From: Pseudomonas syringae
GTDB lineage: Bacteria; Pseudomonadota; Gammaproteobacteria; Pseudomonadales; Pseudomonadaceae
Length of the DNA: 64,000 bases
Assembly (NCBI RefSeq): GCF_000737245.1
Contig: NZ_JPQU01000029.1
Location: forward strand, 1-64,000
Reading direction: 5' to 3'
The notes beneath the pieces were generated by a model. That model was given only the letters and a program-made list of their open reading frames with translations. It was not told where the DNA came from and ran no database searches. Shown here piece after piece: positions 38,259 to 47,676 of the stretch. Within the stretch, counting starts at the first letter, position 1. Every line of letters starts with the position of its first letter. Position numbers and translations under genes: made by a program.

Positions 38259-40259
38259 TTACAAACGAGGATCTTGGCGCCGCTCCTGATAAAGCCAGTC
38301 AACGATTTCTCCGTCAGGCGCATACCCGCTGACTGTCTCCCGCAAGATATGCCTGACACGGGTGTAGTCATCGTCATCCACCGCATCCAGCAGGCGCGCC
38401 AGACAGCGTTTCAGCACCTCCCAGGACATATGATCTTCATGAGCACTCATGATCATGGGGTGTTCGGTGGAGACCACGTTATCGCCAATCAGTAATTCTT
38501 CGTATAACTTCTCGCCAGGGCGTAACCCGGTGAACTCGATTGAAATATCACCTTGAGGATTTTTCTCTGAGCGAATACTAAGACCGGACAAGTGCACCAT
38601 CTTTTCAGCAAGTTCGATGATCTTGACGGGTTCACCCATATCCAGCACGAACACATCGCCGCCCTGCCCCATGGAACCCGCCTGAATCACCAATTGTGCG
38701 GCTTCCGGGATGGTCATGAAGTAACGAGTGATTTTCGGGTGAGTGACGGTCAGCGGTCCACCGGATTGAATCTGTTTGTGAAATAACGGAATTACCGATC
38801 CCGAGGAACCCAATACATTCCCAAAGCGCACCATGACGAAACGGGTTTTATTGACCTGATAAACATTGCTCTGGTCACCGAACATTACCGGCGCAGCCTC
38901 AAGACTCAGCGCCTGCAGGGTCAATTCCGCCAGACGCTTGGTGCTGCCCATGACATTGGTCGGCCGAACCGCTTTGTCCGTGGAAATCAGCACGAAATTG
39001 GCCACCCCAGCCTGCAGCGCTGCCTGGGCAGTATTCAATGTGCCCACCACGTTGTTCATCACACCTTCTGCAATGTTGTGCTCAACCATGGGCACATGTT
39101 TGTAGGCCGCCGCGTGATAGACAGTAGTCACCCCCCAGGTTTTCATGATGTCCAGCAATCGGGCGTGATTACGAATCGAGCCCAGTATCGGCAGCAGCCT
39201 CACCGGCAGAGACAGACGTGCAACGCGCTCCTCTAGCTCCGAAGCAATGGTGTAAAGGTTGAACTCGCTGTGATCAAAGAGCAAAAGCGTTGTCGGGCCA
39301 AGCAACAGTATTTGCCGGCACAGCTCCGAACCAATTGAACCACCCGCACCCGTCACCATGACGGTGTGCCCTTTGATGCAACGCTCCAGTAGCTCAGCCT
39401 GGGCAGGTACCGAGTCTCGGCCCAGCAAGTCAGCAATGTCGACTTCCTGAAGGTCGTCGACCTTGACCCGCCCCGCCGCCAGGTCCATGAACCCCGGAAC
39501 GCTTCGTACGTGCAGAGGAAAGCCTTCGAGGAAACCAAGGATTTCCCGTCGACGACCACGGGTGGAAGACGGGATAGCCAGCAGGATTTCCTGCGCCCCG
39601 GTCACTTCCATCATCCGCTGGATGTGCCGCGGCTTGTACACCTGGAGCCCGGAAATCATCCGGTTGGTGATGGACTCATCATCGTCAATGAACGCGACAG
39701 GTCGCATCAACCGCCCCATCCGCAACGCCGCCACCAATTGATTGCCTGCGGCACCGGCGCCGTAGATCGCAACTTTTGGCAAACCGTCGTCCCGATTGGT
39801 AAACGGCATGTGCTGAACCGCCGAGAACCAGTCGCCCAGAAAGTACTGGCGCATGGCGAGACGCAGACCGCCGATCATGACCATGCTCAACCACCAGTAA
39901 TTGAACATGATGGAGCGCGGAACAATTTGCTTGTGGTTGCTATAGAAATAAACCAGACAGCCCAGAATTAGAGCAGAGAGGCTGACAGCCTTGATGATGG
40001 CTATCAGCGCATCGTTGCCGAAATAGCGCATGACAGCGCGGTACAGCCCCATCCGGATGAAAAGCGGGATGGCAACAATCGGCGCGAGGATGAACAGCCA
40101 GGTATGGGTTTCGAACGGATTGATCAGATCATCAATGCCAAGGCGCACGACGAAAGCCATCCAGAGCGCAGCCCAAACCAGAAATACGTCAGCGGCAACC
40201 TGAATTATTCGCTTTTGACGGCGTGGCAACGCCAGTAAAAAAGCTCGTAACTTTTCCAT
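38259..40259 (-). CDS. wbpM: UDP-GlcNAc 4,6-dehydratase (WbpM-like nucleotide-sugar epimerase/dehydratase)
   Basis: A 666-residue inner-membrane protein, matching WbpM length. About four hydrophobic segments occupy the first ~130 residues (VAADVFLVWAALWMAFVV...). A first nucleotide-binding region follows (VAIYGAGAAGNQLVAALR), then the catalytic SDR domain with VMVTGAGGSIGSELCRQIL, STDKAVRPTNVMGSTKR and the MGEPVKIIELAEKMV/GLRPGEKLYEELL segments. The Met-Lys pair in MGSTK is typical of this family, where Tyr is replaced. It makes the 4-keto-6-deoxy sugar used for QuiNAc/FucNAc in O-antigen. ATG at 40259 has AAGGA just upstream; the frame continues to 40298 without a ribosome site. Confidence 0.93.
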   Translation of the reverse strand: MEKLRAFLLALPRRQKRIIQVAADVFLVWAALWMAFVVRLGIDDLINPFETHTWLFILAPIVAIPLFIRMGLYRAVMRYFGNDALIAIIKAVSLSALILGCLVYFYSNHKQIVPRSIMFNYWWLSMVMIGGLRLAMRQYFLGDWFSAVQHMPFTNRDDGLPKVAIYGAGAAGNQLVAALRMGRLMRPVAFIDDDESITNRMISGLQVYKPRHIQRMMEVTGAQEILLAIPSSTRGRRREILGFLEGFPLHVRSVPGFMDLAAGRVKVDDLQEVDIADLLGRDSVPAQAELLERCIKGHTVMVTGAGGSIGSELCRQILLLGPTTLLLFDHSEFNLYTIASELEERVARLSLPVRLLPILGSIRNHARLLDIMKTWGVTTVYHAAAYKHVPMVEHNIAEGVMNNVVGTLNTAQAALQAGVANFVLISTDKAVRPTNVMGSTKRLAELTLQALSLEAAPVMFGDQSNVYQVNKTRFVMVRFGNVLGSSGSVIPLFHKQIQSGGPLTVTHPKITRYFMTIPEAAQLVIQAGSMGQGGDVFVLDMGEPVKIIELAEKMVHLSGLSIRSEKNPQGDISIEFTGLRPGEKLYEELLIGDNVVSTEHPMIMSAHEDHMSWEVLKRCLARLLDAVDDDDYTRVRHILRETVSGYAPDGEIVDWLYQERRQDPRL

Positions 40260-40370
40260 GATTCCTTCAAGCACCTCTTGCTCCGCATTGGGGGTCATCT
40301 ACGCAACCTACAGGGCATCAGGCGAGGATGAGGTTATTCACATTTATCTGGAGATCAACCGGTTGCACAT

Positions 40371-41384
40371 TCAACCCGGTTCCAGCTCACCGGCCTTGAA
40401 CTTGACGGCCAGGACTACCAAAGGCAAGTAAGCGAGGCAAATACCGAGCCAGCCCTCGTTGCCGGTCAAGGCTATCCACATCGCTATCGGGAACAGCCAG
40501 AACAGATTGATAAGGCCTACCGCCCATGTGACACGCAGATGACCAAAACGTCGCGAAGCGAATTGATAAGCATGACTTCTGTGCGCCTCGTAGATCTTGT
40601 CGCCCCGAATCATGCGTCGGACCAGCGTGTACGTTGCGTCGACAATAAACACGCCCAGCAGAATCAGCCAGACCCATAACAAGGGGGGAGATACCCAGGC
40701 CGCTTGAAGCGATAGCAGGCCCAACACTAAACCCAGAAAACCGCTACCAGCATCCCCCATGAAAATCTTTGCGGGAGGGAAATTCCAAAACAGGAAACCC
40801 GCCACTGCCGCAGCTAATAATAGCGGCAACCCGATGAGTTCATTAAAGCCGCAAATCACATAGATAAGACATGCACCGAAACAGGCGCAAAGCGCTTCCA
40901 CGCTGGCGATGCCATCGATGCCATCCATGAAGTTATAAAGATTGAGCATCCAGACCAGATAGAACGCCGCAAGTATATTGCCGATCAAGCCCAGATCGAG
41001 GGTGGTCCCCATGATACTTAATGGCGCCAGGCCACCGATCCAGAACAGCGCCCAGGCTGCAGCAGCAAAATGCCCTAATAAACGCCAGCGAGCGGCGATA
41101 TGCCCGTGGTCGTCCATGAAACCGATAATGGCAATAAGACCGCCCGCCCCCACGAAAGCAAGGACTGACGACATCGCCACGCGTTGCTCTGCCGCCAGGA
41201 AAGCAATCCCCAGCAGGAAGGTCACAACGATTGAAACACCACCGCCTCTTGGCGTAGGCACTGAGTGAGAGCTGCGGCCGTTTGGAATGTCTATCAAGCT
41301 TTTGGACACCGCGTACTTGCGAAGCCCCGCCGTTAGCATCAAGGAAAGGCATCCCGCCAACACGATCCAAACCCACTCACTCAT
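40371..41384 (-). CDS. wbpL: Undecaprenyl-phosphate sugar-1-phosphate transferase (WbpL/WecA-like)
   Basis: A 337-residue polytopic membrane enzyme of the polyprenyl-phosphate N-acetylhexosamine transferase family, starting O-antigen repeat synthesis on the lipid carrier. It contains HSVPTPRGGG, the Mg-binding MDD (GFMDDHG), NLYNFMDGIDG, FMGDAGSGFLG and the C-terminal HRSHAYQ motif, with about ten hydrophobic segments. Its start overlaps the end of the upstream gene by 4 bp (ATGA). It follows a WbpV-like gene and precedes wbpM, the same trio that closes several P. aeruginosa O-antigen clusters. Confidence 0.9.
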   Translation of the reverse strand: MSEWVWIVLAGCLSLMLTAGLRKYAVSKSLIDIPNGRSSHSVPTPRGGGVSIVVTFLLGIAFLAAEQRVAMSSVLAFVGAGGLIAIIGFMDDHGHIAARWRLLGHFAAAAWALFWIGGLAPLSIMGTTLDLGLIGNILAAFYLVWMLNLYNFMDGIDGIASVEALCACFGACLIYVICGFNELIGLPLLLAAAVAGFLFWNFPPAKIFMGDAGSGFLGLVLGLLSLQAAWVSPPLLWVWLILLGVFIVDATYTLVRRMIRGDKIYEAHRSHAYQFASRRFGHLRVTWAVGLINLFWLFPIAMWIALTGNEGWLGICLAYLPLVVLAVKFKAGELEPG

Positions 41385-42355
41385 TCTTTATGTTCCAGGA
41401 AATAACGCGCGGTCTTGCTCATGGCGACCTCGACACCGACGGGTGGCGTCCAATCAAGCATCGTACAGGTTTTGGATATATCAACCTGCAACGAACCGCA
41501 AAGCCTCTGCAGAAAAGCCTTTTTACCCAGCGCAGAAGCGCCCGTGTTCAATAACCAGACAGGCACGGGAATCAAGCGTGCTGGTTTGCCCAGGGCATTT
41601 GCGACGTGGCGTAAGAGACTGGTCGTGGACAGATCATCCCCGTCGCTGACCAGAAATGTCTGGTTGGCCGCTGCTGGATGCCAAGTACACCTCACAATCA
41701 GATCAACCAGATTATCCAGTGCGACGAGACTTCGTAGGTTATCCACTGCCCCCAAGGGAAGCGGCATGCCTTTATCCAGCCAGCGCATCATGTTGAAGAA
41801 GTTCGCCTTCACACCAGGGCCGTACACCAGGACAGGTCGAATGATTACGACCTCCATACCGGTGCGATCAGCCAGCTCTCGCAAGCGCTGCTCCGCCTTG
41901 CATTTGGAAACCCCATACGCATCAGAAGGGTCGCTTGGTTGATCCGCCGTGAATGGCGCACCTTTGAGCGTCGACTCGCCATTCACTTTTATCGAGCTGA
42001 TGAAAATGAAACGTTTCACACCGGCCAAAACGGCCTGATTGGCGAGATTCAATGTTGAAGCCACATTTACCCGAAAGTATTCATCGTCCGGATTTTCAGC
42101 GGAGTCATTCAATAAATGCACCCGCGCCGCAGCATGAACGATCACGTCCACGCCATTGACGAAGGCAGCCCAGTCGCACTCCGGGGTCAGGTTGCCGATG
42201 TGAACGTGCTCAACCCTGTCTCCCGGCGGGACGTATGCAGTACGCGTAGCAACCCGCACCTTGTAAGCCGACTGCTCTGCAAGGTGTCGAACCAAAGCGC
42301 CCCCGACGAAACCTGTCGCGCCGGTTACAGCGATCATGGCGGGTCGGCCATTCAT
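41381..42355 (-). CDS. NAD-dependent nucleotide-sugar epimerase/reductase (WbpV-like)
   Basis: A 324-residue extended SDR. It has the dinucleotide motif VTGATGFVGGALV, the Ser in FISSIKVNGES and the YxxxK pair in YGVSK. Beside wbpL and wbpM the expected role is reduction or epimerisation of the 4-keto product of WbpM, giving UDP-QuiNAc or a related sugar, as for WbpV; specificity cannot be read from the sequence. ATG at 42355 is chosen (GAGG about 11 bp upstream); ATG at 42337 would also keep the whole fold. It is translationally coupled to wbpL. Confidence 0.85.
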   Translation of the reverse strand: MNGRPAMIAVTGATGFVGGALVRHLAEQSAYKVRVATRTAYVPPGDRVEHVHIGNLTPECDWAAFVNGVDVIVHAAARVHLLNDSAENPDDEYFRVNVASTLNLANQAVLAGVKRFIFISSIKVNGESTLKGAPFTADQPSDPSDAYGVSKCKAEQRLRELADRTGMEVVIIRPVLVYGPGVKANFFNMMRWLDKGMPLPLGAVDNLRSLVALDNLVDLIVRCTWHPAAANQTFLVSDGDDLSTTSLLRHVANALGKPARLIPVPVWLLNTGASALGKKAFLQRLCGSLQVDISKTCTMLDWTPPVGVEVAMSKTARYFLEHKE

Positions 42356-42443
42356 AAATCAACGCCTCAAATAAAGTCAGTGCAAATATTACTTTGATAA
42401 GAAAAATCTTCAACGTAAATTTCGACTAACATCACTCGACGCG

Positions 42444-43889
42444 TCAGCTGCGAGGAGGAATAACTAATTTCAACGGAGTCTTCCTCAATGAGTATTTACG
42501 TTTAAATAACTCCCCAAGGGTCCTCTTAGCATCTGATTCGCCGTGAACCAGCCGTATCTCTTCAGGCCAGATATTCATGTCGGTCACAAAACGCAGGAGT
42601 TCCTGCTGATCAGCATGCGCTGAATATCCACCAACGGTACTAATGCCAGCGTTTATATTAAAACGTTCCCTATCTATTTCGACATAACCGTTCAAAGGGC
42701 CATAACTCTGGATAGCAGCACCCGGCGTTCCCGGGGCCTGATAGCCGATAAACACAACATTATGGCGAGCATCTTCGAGCATGGCTTTCAGGTAGTTGAT
42801 GATCCGCCCACCTGAGCACATCCCGTTTCCAGCGATAACAATTGCTGGCCGCCCGGTACTGGCAAGGTAATTAACCACCTTTAAATGTTTGTCATGACTA
42901 TCGATGGTGATCAACTGCTTGAAGCTCAGAGGCGCCCTGCCCTGATTCAAACGCTCTTGCGCAGCGGTATTCCAGTAACCGTAGAATTTCTGATAGACAC
43001 GGGTGAAGCGACTGGCAAGTGGCGAATCAAGAATAACGGGTAATTGAGGCCAATCGACCAGCGAATCCGCCTCGCAAGTTTGCTCGCCATCATCAATCAG
43101 TGCCTTGCGACGCAGAATGTCCTCAATTTCATACAACAGCTCCTGGGTACGACCAATGCTGAACGCCGGGATCAGAATCGTGCCGTGATCAGCCAATGCT
43201 CGATCGATGACCTGCTCAAGACGCGCTTGCCTGCTGACGCGATCCTCATGCAGTCGATCGCCATAAGTGCTTTCCAGAATGAGCATGTCAGCGCGCTCAG
43301 GTGACGCTGGGCTGGTCAGCAAAGGATTATGGGAGGAACCCAGGTCGCCAGAAAAGACGATACGTTTTGGGGGCTGCCCCCCGGGATAAAGGATGTCGCA
43401 CTCCACATAGGCAGAGCCGAGAATATGCCCGGCCCGCTGGAGGCGAATCCTTACAGTCACATCAGAAGTCTTGATGACCTCCTGCCAAGTGTTGAACGGC
43501 AGGCTGACTGTAAGCTGCCGCACCAGAGCAAGGTAACGCTCGACCTGCGTCTTGTCCTGACTGAACTGGTGCTTGCTGGCGTCTTCCAGAGCAAGCATCA
43601 GCATTTCTAGCGAAGGTTCGCTGCAGATTATTGGCCCTCTGTAACCGGCGGCCAAAAGCTGCGGAATTCTGCCCACGTGATCGATATGCACATGGGTGAC
43701 CACCAGCGCCCTAATCGCATCATGGCGAAAATCGATGTCAGAGCCCGAGTCAGACTCGTCGACTGCTGCTCTATCGAGACGAAGTCCGCAATCAATAAGT
43801 ACGCTGTTATATTCGTCAACATCTAGTTGATGACACGAACCGGTAACGCTTTCAACCCCACCATGATGGATAACTGCTGGATAACTCAT
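42444..43889 (-). CDS. Metallo-beta-lactamase/beta-CASP RNase-like hydrolase
   Basis: A 481-residue protein of the CPSF/YSH1-type beta-CASP family. It has the metal motif THVHIDHVGR (HxHxDH), FSGDLG, the ESTYGDR segment, FSIGRTQELLYEI, GNGMCSGGRI and GYSAHADQQEL. Family members are RNA endo- or exonucleases. The gene is 88 bp upstream of the WbpV-like gene on the same strand and ends the O-antigen segment. Its codons are AT-richer than the neighbouring housekeeping genes. Whether it acts on RNA from this locus is unknown. ATG at 43889 has only a weak GGA 3 bp away. Confidence 0.87.
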   Translation of the reverse strand: MSYPAVIHHGGVESVTGSCHQLDVDEYNSVLIDCGLRLDRAAVDESDSGSDIDFRHDAIRALVVTHVHIDHVGRIPQLLAAGYRGPIICSEPSLEMLMLALEDASKHQFSQDKTQVERYLALVRQLTVSLPFNTWQEVIKTSDVTVRIRLQRAGHILGSAYVECDILYPGGQPPKRIVFSGDLGSSHNPLLTSPASPERADMLILESTYGDRLHEDRVSRQARLEQVIDRALADHGTILIPAFSIGRTQELLYEIEDILRRKALIDDGEQTCEADSLVDWPQLPVILDSPLASRFTRVYQKFYGYWNTAAQERLNQGRAPLSFKQLITIDSHDKHLKVVNYLASTGRPAIVIAGNGMCSGGRIINYLKAMLEDARHNVVFIGYQAPGTPGAAIQSYGPLNGYVEIDRERFNINAGISTVGGYSAHADQQELLRFVTDMNIWPEEIRLVHGESDAKRTLGELFKRKYSLRKTPLKLVIPPRS

Positions 43890-44259
43890 TCCACGATCTC
43901 AAAAGCCATATATCCGCATATTTTGCCTGCAAACTGATACTTTTCAACTCTTGACGTGAGCGAGAACTTAGTTAAAAGAGAGCACTCATACGGAAGGGAG
44001 ATGGAGAAACAACCAGTAAACATTGAGCACGATATCGCATTGAATAATTACTCACGGAATATATATAAATGCCTGACAAACATTTAAGAATTTTCCTACC
44101 AAGCGGGATGACCGGCACTACAGAGACAGTCAGCTTGATCGAGAATGGAGTAACTAGCATGGAGAGAAGCGCAGAGTTTCGACGTCATTCAACGTCACCC
44201 CAATTATTGAGGCAACTTATCGACCAACGGTGGGGTTGAAACTGAAGACCCACCAGGAC
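43890..44259. other. 370-bp gap without a recognisable gene
   Basis: AT-rich stretch between the beta-CASP gene and lapA. No ORF with family character, RNA gene or REP was seen. The only structure noted is a weak GGTGGG/CCCACC inverted pair near 44229-44254, just after the lapA stop, without a T run. Confidence 0.6.
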
Positions 44260-44502
44260 TCAGATGGATCGGCGGTCCAGTTTACGCTTTTTGCGCATAC
44301 CGACTGCCCAGCCCAGGAATGGGCCGATGATCATGCCTGCCAACAGCGCGACTATGACCGGGATAGCCAGATAAAACTGCGGGGACGACCAGCCAAAGAA
44401 AACCAGAGACACCATTTGCTGGTTCTCGAGAATGAACACTATCGTCGATACGACGAGCAGCAATGCGACGAGAATCGCAATCACCCGAGTAAAAATCCGC
44501 AT
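44260..44502 (-). CDS. lapA: LapA-domain (DUF1049) small membrane protein
   Basis: An 80-residue protein with two hydrophobic segments (IAILVALLLVVSTIVFILEN and IPVIVALLAGMIIGPFLGWAVG) and a basic C-terminus RKKRKLDRR, as in LapA/YciS. In E. coli the homologue works with LapB in LPS assembly control. It lies 21 bp after ihfB on the same strand, with GGAG ahead of its ATG. No lapB follows here. Confidence 0.85.
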   Translation of the reverse strand: MRIFTRVIAILVALLLVVSTIVFILENQQMVSLVFFGWSSPQFYLAIPVIVALLAGMIIGPFLGWAVGMRKKRKLDRRSI

Positions 44503-44523
44503 CTGTTGCTCCTTTCGGGAGGC

Positions 44524-44820
44524 CTAGAGCCCCTCTTCTTCATCTTCGTTTACCCGATCACGCAGCTCTTTGCCCGGCTTGAAGTGCGGAACGAATTTGC
44601 CGTCGAGGCTGACGGATTGACCCGTTTTTGGATTGCGGCCTACGCGCGGCGCACGATAGTGCAACGAGAAGCTGCCGAAACCACGGATTTCGATGCGATC
44701 ACCTGTCGCCAGGCACTGAGACATTTGCTCAAGCATCGTCTTGATGGCCAGCTCCACATCCTTGGATGAAAGCAGCCCTTGATGGGTGACAATTCGTTCG
44801 ATCAACTCCGACTTCGTCAT
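44524..44820 (-). CDS. ihfB: Integration host factor beta subunit
   Basis: A 98-residue HU/IHF-family protein: [38 protein letters not shown] with the DNA-intercalating Pro, and an acidic C-terminal tail. It pairs with IhfA to bend DNA. It sits downstream of rpsA, from which a strong terminator separates it, and upstream of lapA. Confidence 0.96.
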   Translation of the reverse strand: MTKSELIERIVTHQGLLSSKDVELAIKTMLEQMSQCLATGDRIEIRGFGSFSLHYRAPRVGRNPKTGQSVSLDGKFVPHFKPGKELRDRVNEDEEEGL

Positions 44821-45126
44821 ATTTTTCCCTTCTTTTTCAAGCAGCTAGATAAGCGCTCCGAAGGTTTTAGCATGACCGGATGAATTTGAACAGCCCAAGT
44901 ATTGACTTATGTGAGACTGTCACTATTGGTCAATATTTGGGTGTCAGCGCCAGACCCCGGATTACCAGCGATGTAGCCCAACCGCCCTGCAGAAGCTCAC
45001 AAGCGCCGCGAAGCAGCGATGGCGGTGTTAGTCGACAACATCGTGATCGCTGCCTCGCGGTGCCCCTGAACTCCTACAGCAACAGCACACTGTCGCCGTG
45101 ACACGCTCTCCAAGAATCGCACCCAC
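44821..45126. other. Gap upstream of ihfB
   Basis: This ~300-bp stretch should hold the ihfB promoter; I could not place -35/-10 boxes with confidence. No ORF or repeat is supported. Confidence 0.5.
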
Positions 45127-45155
45127 AAAAAAGGGCGACCGAAGTCGCCCTTTTT
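45127..45155. terminator. Bidirectional intrinsic terminator after rpsA
   Basis: A run of A, then GGGCGAC-CGAA-GTCGCCC, then five T; on either strand a 7-bp GC-rich stem with a tetraloop is followed by a T run. It lies about 20 bp beyond the rpsA stop. Confidence 0.9.
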
Positions 45156-45173
45156 CTAATGGTCAGTCAGAAC

Positions 45174-46865
45174 TTAGTTCTGCTTTTCCATTTGTGCGCG
45201 CAACAGGTCACCAAGAGTGGTAGGACCAGTGTTTTCAGCGGTTTCAGGCTTGCTACGCAGGCTCTGGATCGCTTCTTTCTCGTCTTCAACGTCTTTCGAC
45301 TTGATGGACAAGCTGATTACGCGGCTCTTGCGGTCAACGCTGATGATCTTGGCTTCGATCTCTTCGCCTTCTTTCAGAACGTTACGCGCATCTTCAACGC
45401 GGTCACGGCTGATTTCGGAGGCCTTGAGGGTAGCTTCGATGTCGTCGGCCAAAGTGATGATGGCGCCTTTGGCGTCAACTTCTTTAACGATACCGCGAAC
45501 GATAGCGCCTTTGTCATTGACAGTGACGTACTCGGAGAACGGATCGCTTTCCAGTTGCTTGATACCCAGCGAGATACGCTCACGCTCTGGATCAACAGAC
45601 AGGATTACGGTGTCCAGCTCGTCGCCCTTCTTGAAACGACGTACGGCTTCTTCGCCCACTTCGTTCCAGGAGATATCGGACAGGTGAACCAGGCCGTCGA
45701 TGCCGCCGTCCAGACCAATGAAGATACCGAAATCGGTGATCGACTTGATGGTGCCGGAGATTTTATCGCCCTTGTTGAACTGGCCAGAGAAATCTTCCCA
45801 TGGGTTAGATTTGCACTGTTTGATGCCGAGGGAGATACGACGACGCTCTTCGTCGATGTCCAGAACCATAACTTCCACTTCGTCGCCGACTTGTACGACT
45901 TTCGAAGGGTGGATGTTCTTGTTGGTCCAGTCCATTTCGGAAACGTGTACCAGGCCTTCCACGCCTTCTTCCAGCTCTGCGAAGCAGCCGTAGTCGGTCA
46001 GGTTGGTTACACGCGCGGTAACGCGAGTGCTTTCCGGGTAACGAGCCTTGATAGCAACCCATGGGTCTTCGCCCAGTTGCTTCAGACCCAGGGAAACACG
46101 ATTGCGCTCGCGATCGTACTTCAGGACTTTTACATCGATCTCATCGCCAACATTGACGATTTCCGATGGATGCTTGATGCGCTTCCAGGCCATGTCGGTG
46201 ATGTGCAGCAGGCCATCGACGCCACCCAGATCGACGAATGCGCCGTAATCCGTGAGGTTCTTGACGATACCTTTGACTTGCTGGCCTTCCTGCAGGGACT
46301 CGAGCAGAGCTTCGCGCTCGGCACTGTTCTCGGCTTCCAGGACGCTGCGACGGGAAACGACAACGTTGTTGCGCTTCTGGTCCAGCTTGATGACCTTGAA
46401 CTCGAGCTCTTTGCCTTCGAGGTGAGTTGTGTCGCGCACAGGGCGGACGTCAACCAAAGAACCTGGCAGGAACGCACGGATGCCGTTAACGTCGACAGTG
46501 AAGCCGCCTTTAACCTTACCGTTGATAACGCCCTTGACCACTTCTTCAGCTGCGAAAGCCGCTTCCAGAACGATCCAGCACTCGGCACGTTTGGCTTTTT
46601 CGCGGGACAGCTTGGTTTCGCCAAAGCCGTCTTCGACCGCGTCAAGAGCAACGTGAACTTCGTCGCCGATCTTGATGGTCAGCTCGCCAGCGTCGTTGTG
46701 GAACTGCTCCAGCGGGATGAGGCCTTCAGATTTCAGACCGGCGTGAACCGTAACCCAACCAGCCTGGTAGTCGATATCAACGATGATCGCGGTGATGATC
46801 GAACCGGCCTGAAGGTTGAGGGTCTTTAGGCTTTCTTCAAAAAGTTCTGCAAAGCTTTCGCTCAT
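45174..46865 (-). CDS. rpsA: 30S ribosomal protein S1
   Basis: A 563-residue S1 with six OB-fold (S1) repeats, seen as the recurring [50 protein letters not shown] types and the D-x-E-R-x-R-I/V-S-L-G ends. It binds mRNA to the 30S subunit. ATG at 46865 has AGGA upstream. Two hairpins stand immediately before it, possibly for autoregulation. It sits in the conserved cmk-rpsA-ihfB order. Confidence 0.97.
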   Translation of the reverse strand: MSESFAELFEESLKTLNLQAGSIITAIIVDIDYQAGWVTVHAGLKSEGLIPLEQFHNDAGELTIKIGDEVHVALDAVEDGFGETKLSREKAKRAECWIVLEAAFAAEEVVKGVINGKVKGGFTVDVNGIRAFLPGSLVDVRPVRDTTHLEGKELEFKVIKLDQKRNNVVVSRRSVLEAENSAEREALLESLQEGQQVKGIVKNLTDYGAFVDLGGVDGLLHITDMAWKRIKHPSEIVNVGDEIDVKVLKYDRERNRVSLGLKQLGEDPWVAIKARYPESTRVTARVTNLTDYGCFAELEEGVEGLVHVSEMDWTNKNIHPSKVVQVGDEVEVMVLDIDEERRRISLGIKQCKSNPWEDFSGQFNKGDKISGTIKSITDFGIFIGLDGGIDGLVHLSDISWNEVGEEAVRRFKKGDELDTVILSVDPERERISLGIKQLESDPFSEYVTVNDKGAIVRGIVKEVDAKGAIITLADDIEATLKASEISRDRVEDARNVLKEGEEIEAKIISVDRKSRVISLSIKSKDVEDEKEAIQSLRSKPETAENTGPTTLGDLLRAQMEKQN

Positions 46866-46884
46866 TTTAATTCCTGTTGATCAA

Positions 46885-46926
46885 GGGCGAAGAATACGCC
46901 CATCTGCCACGTTCCAGATAACGTGG
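46885..46926 (-). promoter_or_regulatory. Two hairpins in the rpsA leader
   Basis: On the minus strand: CCACGTT-ATCTGG-AACGTGG (46907-46926, 7-bp stem), then GGGCG-TATTCTT-CGCCC (46885-46901), directly before the ribosome site. The E. coli rpsA leader also folds into hairpins and is autoregulated by S1; the same is inferred here. Confidence 0.5.
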
Positions 46927-46986
46927 GTTTCGTTCAAGTAAAAGAAAGCCTGCGGGACTATTTCTGGTCTCCCACACGCTTCTTTG

Positions 46987-47676
46987 TCACCCGGCGATAT
47001 CGCGAAGCGCGATTTCACTCAGAATGCGTTCCAGCACCTGCTCGATGGACAATTCGGTGGAATCCAGCTGAATAGCGTCATGCGCTGGCTTGAGCGGGGC
47101 TACCGCTCGCTGGGTGTCACGCTCGTCGCGTGCACATATCTCATCTAGCAGACTCGACAGACTAACATCATCGCCCTTGGCCTTCAACTGCAAGTAACGT
47201 CGACGAGCACGCTCCTCGGCACTGGCGGTCAGGAAAATCTTTAGCGGGGCGTCTGGAAAGACCACGGTACCCATGTCGCGACCGTCTGCCACAAGGCCTG
47301 GCTCTTCCTGAAAAGCGCGCTGACGCTGAAGCAAAGCATCCCGGACCGCAGGCAGCGAAGCGACCTGAGACGCACCGCTGCCGATCTGTTCATTGCGGAT
47401 CGACTGGGAAACATCTTCGCCCTCAAGAATGATCCGCTGCCCCTGTCCACCCGGTCCGGCTTCAAACTGCACATCAAGATGCGCAGCCAGAACCTTCAAG
47501 GCTTCTTCGTTGGTCAGGTCCACCCCATGGTTGCGTGCGGCGAATGCCAGCAGCCGATAAAGCGCGCCAGAGTCAAGCAGACACCAGCCAAGACGTTGCG
47601 CGAGCAAGCCTGCAACTGTGCCTTTGCCAGAACCGCTTGGACCATCGATAGTAATAACTGGTGCTTGAGTTTTCAC
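46987..47676 (-). CDS. cmk: Cytidylate kinase
   Basis: A 229-residue kinase phosphorylating CMP/dCMP. P-loop [40 protein letters not shown] and [13 protein letters not shown] are typical. The start is GTG at 47676 ([11 protein letters not shown]), overlapping the tyrA-aroA stop as GTGA and preceded by GAGGGG; the ORF upstream to 47760 is inside aroA and is rejected. Confidence 0.95.
   Translation of the reverse strand: MKTQAPVITIDGPSGSGKGTVAGLLAQRLGWCLLDSGALYRLLAFAARNHGVDLTNEEALKVLAAHLDVQFEAGPGGQGQRIILEGEDVSQSIRNEQIGSGASQVASLPAVRDALLQRQRAFQEEPGLVADGRDMGTVVFPDAPLKIFLTASAEERARRRYLQLKAKGDDVSLSSLLDEICARDERDTQRAVAPLKPAHDAIQLDSTELSIEQVLERILSEIALRDIAG

Noticed and set aside
43972..44160. 62-codon ORF in the AT-rich gap before lapA
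   Set aside because: No ribosome site, no homology I can recognise, and composition typical of non-coding sequence.
45159..46829. 556-codon open frame antisense to rpsA
   Set aside because: A by-product of rpsA codon usage; no family motif, and it mirrors the S1 repeats.
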